Assembly (NCBI RefSeq): GCF_030622045.1
Contig: NZ_CP130886.1
Location: 5,464,001-5,528,000, forward strand
Length of the DNA: 64,000 nt
Origin: Planctellipticum variicoloris
GTDB taxonomy: Bacteria; Planctomycetota; Planctomycetia; Planctomycetales; Planctomycetaceae
Direction of reading: 5' to 3'
A program made the translations under genes and the position numbers. Positions 35,465-44,921 of this stretch are shown in pieces (position 1 is the stretch's first letter; each line of letters starts with the position of its first letter). Below the pieces are notes generated by a model. That model made no database searches, was not told the DNA's origin, and worked only from the letters and a program-made list of their open reading frames with translations.

Positions 35465-36940
35465 ATGGCCTCAAACAATCACCCCACCGGCGGCTTCTGC
35501 GGACGAACCCGTCGCGAGTTCCTCTGGCAGGCCGGCGGCGGCTTCGCCGGACTGGCCCTCGCCGGCCTCCTCGATCAGGACGGCTTTCTGGACCGCCAGG
35601 CAGTCGCGGCCGACGGCTCAACGCCGTGGCAGAATCCGCTCGCCCCCAAACCGCCGCACTTCGCTCCCAGGGCGAAGAACGTGATCTTCCTCTTCATGTA
35701 CGGCGGCCCGAGCCACATCGACACGTTCGATTACAAACCGGCCATGAAGGGCCGGGATAACCAGACGATCGCAGTCAAGACCTTCGGTCGCGGCGGCCAC
35801 AAGAACGAAGGCCGGATCGTCGAGCCGCGCTGGAACTTCAAGCAGTACGGCGAATGCGGCAAGTGGGTCAGTGACCTCTTCCCGCATCTCGCACAGCACG
35901 TCGACGATATGGCCTTCCTGCACTCAATGACCGCCGACTCGCCAATTCACGGCTCAGCCATGTTGATGATGAACTCCGGCCGGATCCTCTCCGGTTTCCC
36001 CTGCCTGGGCTCGTGGGTCAACTACGGCCTCGGCAGCGAGAACCAGAACCTGCCCGGCTTCGTGGTGATGCTCGACCCGACCGGCGGTCCGATCAGCGGC
36101 GCCAAGAACTGGTCGAGCGGCTTCATGCCCGCCACCTACCAGGGGACGACGTTCCGCACGCAGGGCGCGCCCATCCTGGACCTCAAGCCGCGCGACGGCA
36201 TGACGCGAGCCGCCCAGCGCGAACTCCTCGACGCGCTGCATGCCCAGAACGTCGAACACGCCTCGATCCGCCCCGGTAACAGCGATCTGCAGGCCCGGAT
36301 CGCCAGCTACGAACTGGCCTACAAAATGCAGGAGAGCGCCCCCGAAGCGACCGACTTCGGCCAGGAGACCGCAGACACTCAGAAACTCTACGGCCTCGAC
36401 GATCCGCGAAAGAAGGACTTCGGGACCAAGTGCCTGCTCGCCCGCCGGCTGGTCGAACGCGGCGTCCGGTTCATTCAGGTCTACTCGGGCGGCGCCCACA
36501 ACGACGACAACTGGGACGCCCACTCGGACATCGAGAAGAACCACAACTATCACGCCTACAACACCGATCAGCCGATCGCCGCCCTGCTGCAGGACCTGAA
36601 GCAGCGCGACATGCTGAAAGATACGCTCGTCGTCTGGGGGGGCGAGTTCGGCCGGCAACCGACGGCAGAGTACGCCAAGGGGACCGGCCGGGACCACAAC
36701 TCCTACGGCTTCACCATGTGGATGGCCGGCGGCGGCCTGAAAGGGGGCGTCAGCGTTGGCACGACCGATGAACTCGGTTCAGCCGCCGTCGACCAGCCGA
36801 TGCACGTCAAGCGCCTGCACGCCACAATCCTGAATCAGATGGGCCTCGATCCCAACAAGCTGTCCTACTTCTACAGCGGCCTGGATCAAAAGCTGGTCGG
36901 CGTGGAGCACATCGAACCGATTCACGAAATCATCGCGTAG
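35465..36940 (+). CDS. DUF1501 domain protein with Tat leader
   Basis: 491 residues. The leader GRTRREFLWQAGGGFAGLAL has the twin-arginine motif. DUF1501 motifs follow in order: VIFLFMYGGPSHIDTFDYKP, MTADSPIHGSAMLMMNSG, GTKCLLARRLVERGVRFIQV, NDDNWDAHSDIEKNH, LVVWGGEFGRQPTAEYAKG, GRDHNSYGFTMWMAGGG and KLSYFYSGLDQKL. It is 234 bases downstream of the PSCyt1/PA14/DUF1553 gene on the same strand and surely belongs to that pair. It converges with the next DUF1501 gene (66-base gap). Role unknown; export folded through Tat suggests a metal or cofactor, consistent with the alkaline-phosphatase-like fold proposed for the family. Confidence 0.94.
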   Translation: MASNNHPTGGFCGRTRREFLWQAGGGFAGLALAGLLDQDGFLDRQAVAADGSTPWQNPLAPKPPHFAPRAKNVIFLFMYGGPSHIDTFDYKPAMKGRDNQTIAVKTFGRGGHKNEGRIVEPRWNFKQYGECGKWVSDLFPHLAQHVDDMAFLHSMTADSPIHGSAMLMMNSGRILSGFPCLGSWVNYGLGSENQNLPGFVVMLDPTGGPISGAKNWSSGFMPATYQGTTFRTQGAPILDLKPRDGMTRAAQRELLDALHAQNVEHASIRPGNSDLQARIASYELAYKMQESAPEATDFGQETADTQKLYGLDDPRKKDFGTKCLLARRLVERGVRFIQVYSGGAHNDDNWDAHSDIEKNHNYHAYNTDQPIAALLQDLKQRDMLKDTLVVWGGEFGRQPTAEYAKGTGRDHNSYGFTMWMAGGGLKGGVSVGTTDELGSAAVDQPMHVKRLHATILNQMGLDPNKLSYFYSGLDQKLVGVEHIEPIHEIIA

Positions 36941-36971
36941 GGGACATCTCGACGCCCAGCACCCGCGTTCC

Positions 36972-36984
36972 CAGGCGGAGCCTG
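36972..36984. terminator. Small hairpin in a convergent spacer (CAGGC-GGA-GCCTG)
   Basis: The 66-base gap between two convergent DUF1501 genes contains GTTCCCAGGCGGAGCCTG, a palindromic element of the kind common in planctomycete spacers. It could end transcription from both sides. No T-run follows. Confidence 0.4.
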
Positions 36985-37006
36985 TAAACCATCTCAGACT
37001 TCCGCT

Positions 37007-38362
37007 CTACGCAAGAATGTCCGTCACGACCTTGCCTGCCAGACCCGTCAGGCGGAAGTCGCGGCCGGAGAAGAAATAGGTCAGCTTCGTGTGGTTGAAG
37101 CCGAGCAGGTGCAGGATGGTGGCGTGGAAGTCGTGGATGTGGACCGGGTTCTCCACGATCTTGATGCCGTGCTCGTCGGTCGCGCCGTAGGCCATCCCCC
37201 CCTTCACGCCGCCGCCGGCGAGCCAGCAGGTGAAGGCGTCCTTGTAATGGTCGCGCCCGTCCGCCGCGTCCTTCTTGGCACTGGGGGTCCGGCCGAACTC
37301 GGTGCACCAGACGATCAGCGTCTCATCCAGCAGGCCGCGCTGTTTGAGATCCGTGATCAACGCCCCCATGCCGCGGTCGACGTTCTTCGCCAGCTTGTCG
37401 TAGGACTGCATCTTGCTGTGCGCGTCCCAGTTTCCGCTGGCCCCCTTGTCGATCAGCTCGATGAACCGCACGCCCCGCTCGCTCATCCGCCGGGCCACCA
37501 GGCACTGCCAGGCGAAGCTCTTCGTGTCGTTGCGGTCGATGCCGTAGAGTTTGAACGTCTCTTCCGATTCGTCCGCCAGGTCAAAGACCTGCGGCGCCGT
37601 CTTCTGCAGACCGACCGCCGCCTCGAACGAGTACATCCGGGCGTCGAGCACGCCGTCCCCTGGCCGTGCGTCGCGATGCCGGGCGTTCATCCGGCCCAGC
37701 AATTCCAGTTCGCGGGACTGGTAGCGGGCCAGGGCGGGATCGGGATTCAGATTGGCGATCGGCTCGGCCCCCGGCGTGATCCGCGTCCCCTGATGATACG
37801 CCGGCAGAAAGTTCGAATCCCACGCCTGCGAGCCGGCATACGGCAGCTTCTCCGCAAACACCACGTGCGACGGCAGATTCGCGTTCTCGGTCCCCAGGCC
37901 ATAGCTCACCCAGGCCCCGACGCCCGGCAGCGTCCCCGCCATTGCGCCGGAGTGCATGCTGAGCGTCGCTTCAAAGTGATCCCCCTTGTCGCCGTGCATC
38001 GAGCGAATCAGGCACAGGTCGTCGGCGCACTGGCCCGTGTAGGGGAACAGGTCCGAAATCTCCAGTCCCGATTCCCCATACCGCTGCGAACCCCACAGGC
38101 TCCCGGTGAGGATTCGATCCTTACCGACCTCTTTCCCGTGATCCCGCCGGAGGGCCGGCTTGGGATCGAACGAATCGACGTGTGACACGCCGCCGGGCAT
38201 GAAGAACAGAATCACCCGCTTCGCCCGGGCCGCGAACTGCGTTGCCTGCGGCGCCAGGGGATTCGTTCCGGCCAGGAGCGGCGAAGCTCCGAGAGCCCCC
38301 AGCCCCAGGGCGCCCGCCACCGCCTGCCGCAGCACTTCGCGTCGTGAAAGTTCGTTCGACAT
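37007..38362 (-). CDS. DUF1501 domain protein, third copy
   Basis: 451 residues. The leader begins LSRREVLRQAVAGALGLGAL, a twin-arginine signal. DUF1501 motifs are complete: VILFFMPGGVSHVDSFDPKP, RSMHGDKGDHFEATLSMHSG, WQCLVARRMSERGVRFIEL, GNWDAHSKMQSYDKL, LIVWCTEFGRTPSAKK, GRDHYKDAFTCWLAGGG and KLTYFFSGRDFRLTG. It is more similar in motif choice to the second copy (35465-36940) than to the first. Its start at 38362 is 36 bases after the stop of the DUF1549/DUF1553 gene upstream, so the two are co-transcribed. A GGAGAG ribosome binding site lies about 6 bases before the ATG. Confidence 0.94.
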   Translation of the reverse strand: MSNELSRREVLRQAVAGALGLGALGASPLLAGTNPLAPQATQFAARAKRVILFFMPGGVSHVDSFDPKPALRRDHGKEVGKDRILTGSLWGSQRYGESGLEISDLFPYTGQCADDLCLIRSMHGDKGDHFEATLSMHSGAMAGTLPGVGAWVSYGLGTENANLPSHVVFAEKLPYAGSQAWDSNFLPAYHQGTRITPGAEPIANLNPDPALARYQSRELELLGRMNARHRDARPGDGVLDARMYSFEAAVGLQKTAPQVFDLADESEETFKLYGIDRNDTKSFAWQCLVARRMSERGVRFIELIDKGASGNWDAHSKMQSYDKLAKNVDRGMGALITDLKQRGLLDETLIVWCTEFGRTPSAKKDAADGRDHYKDAFTCWLAGGGVKGGMAYGATDEHGIKIVENPVHIHDFHATILHLLGFNHTKLTYFFSGRDFRLTGLAGKVVTDILA

Positions 38363-38398
38363 GTCGGACTCTCCGCACTTCGGAATCGCGTCCCGTGG

Positions 38399-40657
38399 TC
38401 AATCGACGTAAACAAACTCGTTCGAACTCAGCATGACCCGCGCAAAGCTGGCCCAGGCGAGATCACCCGCCTCTTCCGGCGTGCGTCCTTCCGACTGCAA
38501 TTGAGACTGGTACGCATCCAGATACTGCAGCGCCTCGGTCTGCTCGGCCGCTACCGCCGGGCGGTTCAGGACCAGTTCATAGGCGAGCTGCACACGGGCT
38601 TCCCACGCGGGCGCCGCGTCGCTGAGGCGTTTCGCCAGTGCGTTCGATTTCTCGCGCAGAAACGCGCCGTTCATCATCGACAGCGCCTGCAGCGCCACCG
38701 TCGAACTGGCCCGCACGTCCGTGCTCTTGTTCGGATCGGGACCGTCGTAGAGGGCCATGAACGGGTGCTTGTTGAGCCGGGGCTCCATCAGGTAGACCGA
38801 CCGGTGATTGTGGTCGTAGATTGCGGTGAAGGGATTCCCCTGACTGAATTTCAGCTTGTCATTCGGCGGGAACGGATGCCGGCCGCCAGTCCCCGGTTCG
38901 AGCGTCCCGCTGACGGCGAGGATCGAATCCCGCAGCGTCTCCGCATCCATCCGCTGCCGATCGAACCGCCAGTACCAGCGGTTGGCCTCGTCGAGCTTCG
39001 CCTGTTCCGGCTGCTCGACGCTGCCGAGCTGGTAGACCGCCGACAGCACGATTTTTCGATGCAGATGCTTGAACGACCAGCCGTGATCCATGAACTCGCG
39101 CGCCAGCCAGTCGAGCAGCTCCGGGTGGCTGGCGGGCTCGGCCTGCTTGCCGAAGTTGCTCGGCGTCGCCACCAGCCCTTTGCCGAAGTGGTACTGCCAG
39201 ATGCGATTGACGACCACCCGCGGCGTCAGCGGATTGGTCGGCGAGGCGATCCACTTCGCAAGCTCCAGCCGGCCGCTCTGACCCTCGGGAATCGTCGGTT
39301 TCGCCGGATCGATGGCGCTCAGATAAGCCCGCGGAGCGGGACCACCCATCTTGCGTGGATCGCCACCCATGTATACGGGAACATCACCCGCGCACTTCGG
39401 TTTGTCCCGGACCGCCCACGCTTCGGGGGAGTCGTAAACGGTCTTCAGCGACTCCGGAACCGTCAGCGAAACGAAGTCGGCCCGCTCCTTCTGATGCTCG
39501 GTTCCAGCGTGGGGATAGAGCGTGCTATGGAAGTAGCCGAACAGGCCGTAGTAGTCTTCCGACGTCACCGGGTCGAACTTGTGGTGATGGCAGCGGGCGC
39601 AGCCGAGCGTCAACCCCAGCATCGCCCGGCCCATGGTGTCGATGGTGTCGTCGACGATCAGTTCGTATTCCGCGTTCCGCGAGTTGCCAAACCGCCGGGA
39701 CAGCGCGATGAACCCAGTCGCGATGATCTTCTCATGGTTCCGCGCATCGTCGGGCGTCTGCTGCGCCAGAAGGTCCCCGGCGAGCTGTTCGACCAGAAAC
39801 TGGTCATAGGGCATGTCGCGGTTGAAGGCGGCGATCACGTAGTCGCGGTAGTAGCGGGCTTCGGGGACCGGCATGTCGGTCCCGTCGCCGCTCGTGTCCG
39901 CGTAGCGGACGAGGTCCAGCCAGTGCCGGCCCCAGCGTTCGCCATAGGCGTCGCTGGCCAGCAGACGATCGACCACACTGGCAAAGGCCTCGGGGGACTC
40001 GTCGGCGAGGAAGGCTTCCCGCTCGGCCGGCGTGGGCGGCAGGCCGGTCAGATCGAGCGTCACCCGCCGCAGGAGCGTCCGCTTGTCCGCCGGAGACACG
40101 GGCGTCAACTGCTGCGATTCCTGAGCGGCGCGGATGAAGCGGTCGATTTCCGTCCGGCGCCAGGCCGCGTCTTTCACTTCGGGCACACTGACCGTCTGGA
40201 GCGGATGAAAGGCCCAGGGGAGTTCATTGGCGGCTGTGGGGTCCATCATGGGGCCGGCTGATTCCGGCCAGACGGCTCCGTCGCGGATCCACTGTTTGAA
40301 GTCGGCGATGACATTCGCGGGGAGCGGTTCTTCCGGGGGCATGACCAGCTCTTTGTTGCTGGTTTCGAGCCGCTTGATGAGTTCGCTGGACTCCGGCTTG
40401 CCGACGGCCAGCGCAGGCCCGCTCATGCCTCCTTTGGTGAGGTCGGCGAGCCGCTCAATGCTCAGGTCGCCCTCGGGCGTCTTCCCGGCATGGCATTCGC
40501 CGCACTTATCAATCAGCACCGGGCGGATGCGCTTCTCAAAGAAGTCGCTCCTGTCGTCCGCCCGCGCTTGGGCGGGGATCACTCCCAGCATGCCCAGCGT
40601 CAGGGGCAGCAGCCACGTGCGACAACTCGACGAACCGGCCCGAGCAGGAGAGAACAT
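38399..40657 (-). CDS. PSCyt1 / DUF1549 / DUF1553 exported protein
   Basis: 752 residues from the ATG at 40657 (a TTG immediately before it is in frame). A signal peptide (about 1-34) ends ALGMLGVIPAQARA-like. PSCyt1 has KCGECHAGKTPEGDLSIERL with the CGECH haem motif and the MPPEEPLPANVIADFKQW tail. DUF1549 follows: AYGERWGRHWLDLVRYADTS and LGLTLGCARCHHHKFDPVTS. Unlike the copy at 32318 there is no PA14 insert. DUF1553: NPLTPRVVVNRIWQYHFGKG and SAVYQLGSVEQ. It leads into the DUF1501 gene 36 bases downstream. The upstream spacer contains a strong 17-base inverted repeat. Confidence 0.94.
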   Translation of the reverse strand: MFSPARAGSSSCRTWLLPLTLGMLGVIPAQARADDRSDFFEKRIRPVLIDKCGECHAGKTPEGDLSIERLADLTKGGMSGPALAVGKPESSELIKRLETSNKELVMPPEEPLPANVIADFKQWIRDGAVWPESAGPMMDPTAANELPWAFHPLQTVSVPEVKDAAWRRTEIDRFIRAAQESQQLTPVSPADKRTLLRRVTLDLTGLPPTPAEREAFLADESPEAFASVVDRLLASDAYGERWGRHWLDLVRYADTSGDGTDMPVPEARYYRDYVIAAFNRDMPYDQFLVEQLAGDLLAQQTPDDARNHEKIIATGFIALSRRFGNSRNAEYELIVDDTIDTMGRAMLGLTLGCARCHHHKFDPVTSEDYYGLFGYFHSTLYPHAGTEHQKERADFVSLTVPESLKTVYDSPEAWAVRDKPKCAGDVPVYMGGDPRKMGGPAPRAYLSAIDPAKPTIPEGQSGRLELAKWIASPTNPLTPRVVVNRIWQYHFGKGLVATPSNFGKQAEPASHPELLDWLAREFMDHGWSFKHLHRKIVLSAVYQLGSVEQPEQAKLDEANRWYWRFDRQRMDAETLRDSILAVSGTLEPGTGGRHPFPPNDKLKFSQGNPFTAIYDHNHRSVYLMEPRLNKHPFMALYDGPDPNKSTDVRASSTVALQALSMMNGAFLREKSNALAKRLSDAAPAWEARVQLAYELVLNRPAVAAEQTEALQYLDAYQSQLQSEGRTPEEAGDLAWASFARVMLSSNEFVYVD

Positions 40658-41071
40658 CAATCAGGCTCCCGCAGGGGGGATGGATTCCGGGTCAGGGTCC
40701 GGGGTGGGATTTCGCAGGCGGGGTCGAGTGTATCGAGTCCGGGCATCGACGACGCACTCCACTGTTGATTCTGATCGGCAGGAAATTGGATGTCAATATC
40801 CCATTTCCTGCCGATCCGTGAGAATCCCGAAGCTGAGAACGCACCTGCCGCATTCACCGGCGAACTCGCCGTGAAACGGGAAAGGGCGTCATCAGGCCTG
40901 TCGGTGCTCTTGAGAGCGCCGGGAGAATGACGTCATTCCGAATGAAATCGGCGTGGCAGTTGTGGCACCTTCGGAAATCGCGGATCGCTGCGCGAAATCC
41001 CTGTCCCGCTTCGCTCTGCCCCCCGTCCGGCTATACTGAAGCGTTCCTCGCCCCGCCCCGCTGGATTGCGC
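40658..41071. other. Divergent intergenic region (414 bases)
   Basis: This spacer separates the PSCyt1/DUF1549/DUF1553 gene (minus) from the U32 gene (plus). The only strong structure I see is the inverted repeat at 40773-40816. Some long open frames cross it, but none has a start with a ribosome binding site. Confidence 0.6.
40773..40816. promoter_or_regulatory. Strong inverted repeat (17-base arms, one mismatch, 10-base loop)
   Basis: Left arm GATCGGCAGGAAATTGG (40773-40789) and right arm CCCATTTCCTGCCGATC (40800-40816) pair at 16 of 17 positions around a 10-base AT-rich loop. It lies about 115 bases upstream of the PSCyt1 gene (minus) and about 255 bases upstream of the U32 gene (plus). 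No T-run follows. It could be a regulator-binding dyad, a leader hairpin or a miniature mobile repeat. Confidence 0.6.
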
Positions 41072-43633
41072 ATGACCGCCTCGCCCGCCCTGGATTCTGC
41101 TGCCGCCATCGCCCCACCCCGCCTGCGCAAGCCGGAACTCCTTGCGCCTGCTGGGGATCGGGATTGTCTCCGTGCGGCGATTGAGAACGGGGCCGACGCG
41201 GTCTACTTCGGCCTGACGCACGGCTTTAACGCCCGCGCCCGCGCCACGAATCTGGATCTGGCGACCCTCCCCGAGATCATGGCCGAGCTGCATCACCGCG
41301 GGGTGAAGGGCTACGTCACGCTCAATACGCTGGTCTTCACGAACGAGCTGCCCGAGGTCGAGCAGACTGTCCGTGAACTCGCCACAGCCGGTGTCGACGC
41401 AGTCCTCGTGCAGGATCTGGGACTCGTCCGGCTGATTCGCTCGATCTGCCCCGACCTGTCGATCCATGCTTCCACGCAGATGACCCTCACCAGCGCCGAG
41501 TGCATCAACGTCGCCGAGGAACTGGGCATCGAGCGCGTGGTCCTTCCCCGGGAGCTGTCGATTCGCGAGATCGATCAGATTCACGGCCGGTCCGACGTCG
41601 AGCTGGAAGCCTTCGTTCACGGAGCGCTGTGCGTCGCTTACTCCGGCCAGTGCCTCACCAGCGAATCGCTGGGGGGACGCAGCGCCAACCGAGGGCAATG
41701 CGCGCAGGCCTGCCGGCTCCCTTACGAGCTGATCTGCGATGGCGAAGATGTCGATCTGGGAGCGGTGAAGTATCTGCTCAGCCCGCAGGATCTCGCGGCG
41801 TACGCGTTGGCGCCGGAACTGCTCGCGGCCGGGATCTGCTCGTTCAAGATCGAAGGCCGGCTGAAGACTCCCGAATACGTGGCCAACATGACCCGGCACT
41901 ACCGCCGGGCGATCGATGCGGCGTTTGCGGGCCAGCCCGTCGCGTTCTCCGCGGACGATGTTCGCGAGATGGAGCTCTCCTTTTCCCGCGGCTTCTCCCC
42001 CGGGTGGCTGGAAGGGAACGACCATAAGCGGTTGGTGCCTGGTCTCAGTTCGGCAAAGCGTGGCGTCTGCATCGGTTCGGTGGTTCGCGTGCAGCAGGAC
42101 CGGGTCCTCGTACGGATTCATGCCCCGATTTCGCGCGGCGACGGCCTCGTGTTCGAAGGGGATCGCGTCGCAGGGGCCGAACAGGGAGGCCGGGTCTACG
42201 GCGTGTTCCGCCGCGGCCATCTCCTCGAAACCCCCGCCACGACGGGCGTCGTCGAACTGGCGTTCATGCACGACAGCCTCGACCTCGAACGGATCGAACC
42301 GGGCCTGCAGGTCTGGAAGACCGACGATCCGCAGCTCACGCAGCGGCTGCGAAAGTCATTCGCGGGTCCTGACCCGCTCCGCAAACTGCCGGTCGACATG
42401 ACTGTCCGGGCCGTCGTGGGTGACGTCCCCCGGTTGAGCGCCACGACCGAATCCGGTCAGCATGTCGCTGTAGAGGGGGAAGCTCCGCTGGAAGTCGCCC
42501 GCAAGCATCCGGTCTCCGAGATGTGGCTGCGGGAACAGCTTTCGCGATTGGGGCATACGCCGTATGAACTTCGGCTGCTCGACGCCGTCGTCGAGGGAGC
42601 GCCGATGCTCCCCATGAGCGTGCTGTCGGGGCTGCGGCGGGAGCTGATCGCCCGGCTCGACGCCGCGCTGCAATCGCCGCCGTCCCGCCGAATTGCCGAC
42701 GAGCCTGTGTTGCCCGTGCTGCGGAGCAGTCTGCCGGATGTCGCCGTGCATCGGGCGGCACAGCAGGCGACCGCGCCGCGACTGCGTTGGCTCTGCCGGA
42801 CTCTCGATCAGGTCCGGGCCGTGCTGGCGACCGGCGCGACGGAGATCACCGCCGAATTCCAGGATATCCGGGAGTATCGCGAAGCAGTCGCGCAGGCCCG
42901 CGCGGCCGGGGCGAAGATCTGGCTGGCGACGCTTCGCATTCAGAAGCCCGATGAGGCGGGACTGTTCCGGGCGCTGGTCAAACACGCGCCGGATGGTCTG
43001 CTGGTCCGCAACCTGGCGGGCGTGCGGTTCTGCGCCGAGCGCCAGTTGCCGTTCGTCGCCGACTTCTCGCTGAATGCGACCAACGAACTGACGGTGCAGT
43101 ACCTGCTGGAACAGGGGGCCGAGCGCGTGACGGCGTCGTACGACCTGAATCGCGAACAATTGCTCGACCTGGTCGGCGTGGTTCCGCCCGACTGGCTGGA
43201 AGTCGTCGTGCACCAGCACATGCCGATGTTCCACATGGAGCATTGCGTCTTCTGTGCGGTCATGTCCCCCGGGACGAACAAGGCGAACTGCGGCCGGCCC
43301 TGCGATGTCCACAAGGTCGAACTGCGCGACCGGGTCGGGATGGAGCACCCGCTCAAGGCGGACGTCGGCTGTCGGAACACGCTTTACAATGCCGTCCCGC
43401 AAAGTTCCGCGGAAGTCATTCCCACGCTCATCGAACAGGGGCTGCGGGACTTCCGGATTGAGCTGCTGGAAGAGACGGCGGACGATATCCAGAGCACCCT
43501 GAAGATTTACAGCGATCTGCTTGCCGGACGGGTCCGGGGTCCCGATGTCTGGCAGCAGCTCAAGGCGATGAACCGCGTGGGTGTCACGCGCGGCACGCTG
43601 GAAGAACGACGGAATCCGCTGGCGATTCTCTGA
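41072..43633 (+). CDS. Peptidase U32 family protein with DUF3656 (RlhA-like)
   Basis: 853 residues from the ATG at 41072; an in-frame TTG two codons earlier is also possible. Residues about 20-400 are the U32 domain, starting KPELLAPAGDRDCLRAAIEN, with the four cluster-binding cysteines Cys187, Cys194, Cys210 and Cys214 (HGALCVAYSGQC and NRGQCAQACR). The middle has DUF3656-like sequence. This layout is that of RlhA, an iron-sulfur enzyme hydroxylating 23S rRNA; other U32 proteins hydroxylate tRNA or ubiquinone. The C-terminal third (about 570-853) is another U32-like stretch with its own Cys set (HCVFC, and NCGRPC 12 or so residues later). Whether it acts on rRNA, tRNA or another substrate is not known. 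Confidence 0.9.
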   Translation: MTASPALDSAAAIAPPRLRKPELLAPAGDRDCLRAAIENGADAVYFGLTHGFNARARATNLDLATLPEIMAELHHRGVKGYVTLNTLVFTNELPEVEQTVRELATAGVDAVLVQDLGLVRLIRSICPDLSIHASTQMTLTSAECINVAEELGIERVVLPRELSIREIDQIHGRSDVELEAFVHGALCVAYSGQCLTSESLGGRSANRGQCAQACRLPYELICDGEDVDLGAVKYLLSPQDLAAYALAPELLAAGICSFKIEGRLKTPEYVANMTRHYRRAIDAAFAGQPVAFSADDVREMELSFSRGFSPGWLEGNDHKRLVPGLSSAKRGVCIGSVVRVQQDRVLVRIHAPISRGDGLVFEGDRVAGAEQGGRVYGVFRRGHLLETPATTGVVELAFMHDSLDLERIEPGLQVWKTDDPQLTQRLRKSFAGPDPLRKLPVDMTVRAVVGDVPRLSATTESGQHVAVEGEAPLEVARKHPVSEMWLREQLSRLGHTPYELRLLDAVVEGAPMLPMSVLSGLRRELIARLDAALQSPPSRRIADEPVLPVLRSSLPDVAVHRAAQQATAPRLRWLCRTLDQVRAVLATGATEITAEFQDIREYREAVAQARAAGAKIWLATLRIQKPDEAGLFRALVKHAPDGLLVRNLAGVRFCAERQLPFVADFSLNATNELTVQYLLEQGAERVTASYDLNREQLLDLVGVVPPDWLEVVVHQHMPMFHMEHCVFCAVMSPGTNKANCGRPCDVHKVELRDRVGMEHPLKADVGCRNTLYNAVPQSSAEVIPTLIEQGLRDFRIELLEETADDIQSTLKIYSDLLAGRVRGPDVWQQLKAMNRVGVTRGTLEERRNPLAIL

Positions 43634-43693
43634 CGGACGCCGTCAACCACCGCGAGATCTTCGGAACTTGTCCTGACCGCTGGGAGCCACATT

Positions 43694-44842
43694 GTGACCG
43701 AGCACTGGGACTGCATCGTGATCGGACTGGGGGGCATGGGAAGTGCCGCCTGCGTGGAACTGGCCCGTCGGGGGCTGCGCGTGCTGGGTCTGGAACAGCA
43801 CCAGCAGGCCCACGACCGCGGCAGTTCGCACGGCGAATCGCGGATCATCCGGCAGTGCTACTTCGAGCACCCTGACTACGTGCCGCTGCTGTTGAGAGCC
43901 TACGAGCAGTGGAACCGGCTCGAAGGAGACTGCGGCCGGCAGCTCTATTTTCCCGTCGGGCTGCTGATCGCCGGGCTGTCGGACGGCGAAGCGGTGAGCG
44001 GCGCCCGGCTGGCGGCGACGCAGCACGGACTGTCGTTGGAAGATCTTTCACGCGACGACGCCGCCCGACGCTTTCCCCTCTTTCGCCTGCCCGAGTCGCA
44101 CGCGGCCGTCTTCGAGCCAAAGGCGGGCTACTTGCTGGTGGAAGAGTGCGTGCGGGCCCAGTGGTCGGCGGCCCGCGCGGGCGGAGCGGTCCTCCGCGAG
44201 GACGAACCGGTTCGAAGCTGGGTTGTCCGCGGCGCGCAGGCGGTCGTCCGCACCGATCGCGGAGAATACGTCGCTGACCGGCTGGTGATCACCGCCGGGG
44301 CCTGGGCCGGCGAACTGCTGCGCGACCTGTCCCTGCCGCTGACCGTCGTCCGGAAAGTCGCGGGCTGGTTCCCGGCTCCGGCAGACCGTTCGAGAGCAGA
44401 CTCCGGCATGCCGACGTTCTACGTGGAGCACTCCGACGGGGCGTTCTATGGCTTTCCGAGTCTGGACGGCCGAACGATCAAGGCCGCCGAGCACAGCGGC
44501 GCCGAACCGGTCGCCGACCCGACCGCGTTGAACCGTACGGTCTCTTCCGAGGACGTTGTTCGACTGCAGACATTCCTGGCAGACGTGCTGCCCGACGTCG
44601 TTCCTCGTCCGGATCACACGTCGGCCTGCATGTATACGCTCTCGCCGGACCGTCACTTTCTCATTGACCGGCATCCCGAGCATCCGCAGGTCGTCTTTGC
44701 CGCAGGGTTCTCGGGGCATGGGTTCAAGTTCTGTCCGGTGGTGGGGCAGGCGCTGGCGGACCTGGCGACGGACGGGCGGACCGATCTGCCGATCGGCTTC
44801 CTTGGGCTACAGCGGTTTCGCGGACCGGGTGACACGCTCTGA
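43694..44842 (+). CDS. Monomeric sarcosine oxidase / N-methyltryptophan oxidase family FAD enzyme
   Basis: 382 residues from a GTG at 43694, with GGGAG seven bases upstream. The N-terminus has the FAD-binding CIVIGLGGMGSAACVELA, then RGSSHGESRIIRQCYFEHPD typical of monomeric sarcosine oxidases. The covalent flavin Cys is present in the SACMYTLSPDRHFLIDRH block (equivalent to Cys315 of Bacillus MSOX). The C-terminal AAGFSGHGFKFCPVVGQAL closes the FAD site. Such enzymes oxidise N-methyl amino acids such as sarcosine, N-methyltryptophan or pipecolate, making formaldehyde and peroxide. Substrate is not determinable here. It stands 60 bases after the U32 gene and 79 bases before the first DUF1559 gene. 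Confidence 0.93.
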   Translation: MTEHWDCIVIGLGGMGSAACVELARRGLRVLGLEQHQQAHDRGSSHGESRIIRQCYFEHPDYVPLLLRAYEQWNRLEGDCGRQLYFPVGLLIAGLSDGEAVSGARLAATQHGLSLEDLSRDDAARRFPLFRLPESHAAVFEPKAGYLLVEECVRAQWSAARAGGAVLREDEPVRSWVVRGAQAVVRTDRGEYVADRLVITAGAWAGELLRDLSLPLTVVRKVAGWFPAPADRSRADSGMPTFYVEHSDGAFYGFPSLDGRTIKAAEHSGAEPVADPTALNRTVSSEDVVRLQTFLADVLPDVVPRPDHTSACMYTLSPDRHFLIDRHPEHPQVVFAAGFSGHGFKFCPVVGQALADLATDGRTDLPIGFLGLQRFRGPGDTL

Positions 44843-44921
44843 AGCCTGTCGCTTGATTGACGGGCCGATTCCTGCCACGCTGAACGGGACGACACGTCCG
44901 CCCCGTTCTCGGGAATGTTCT

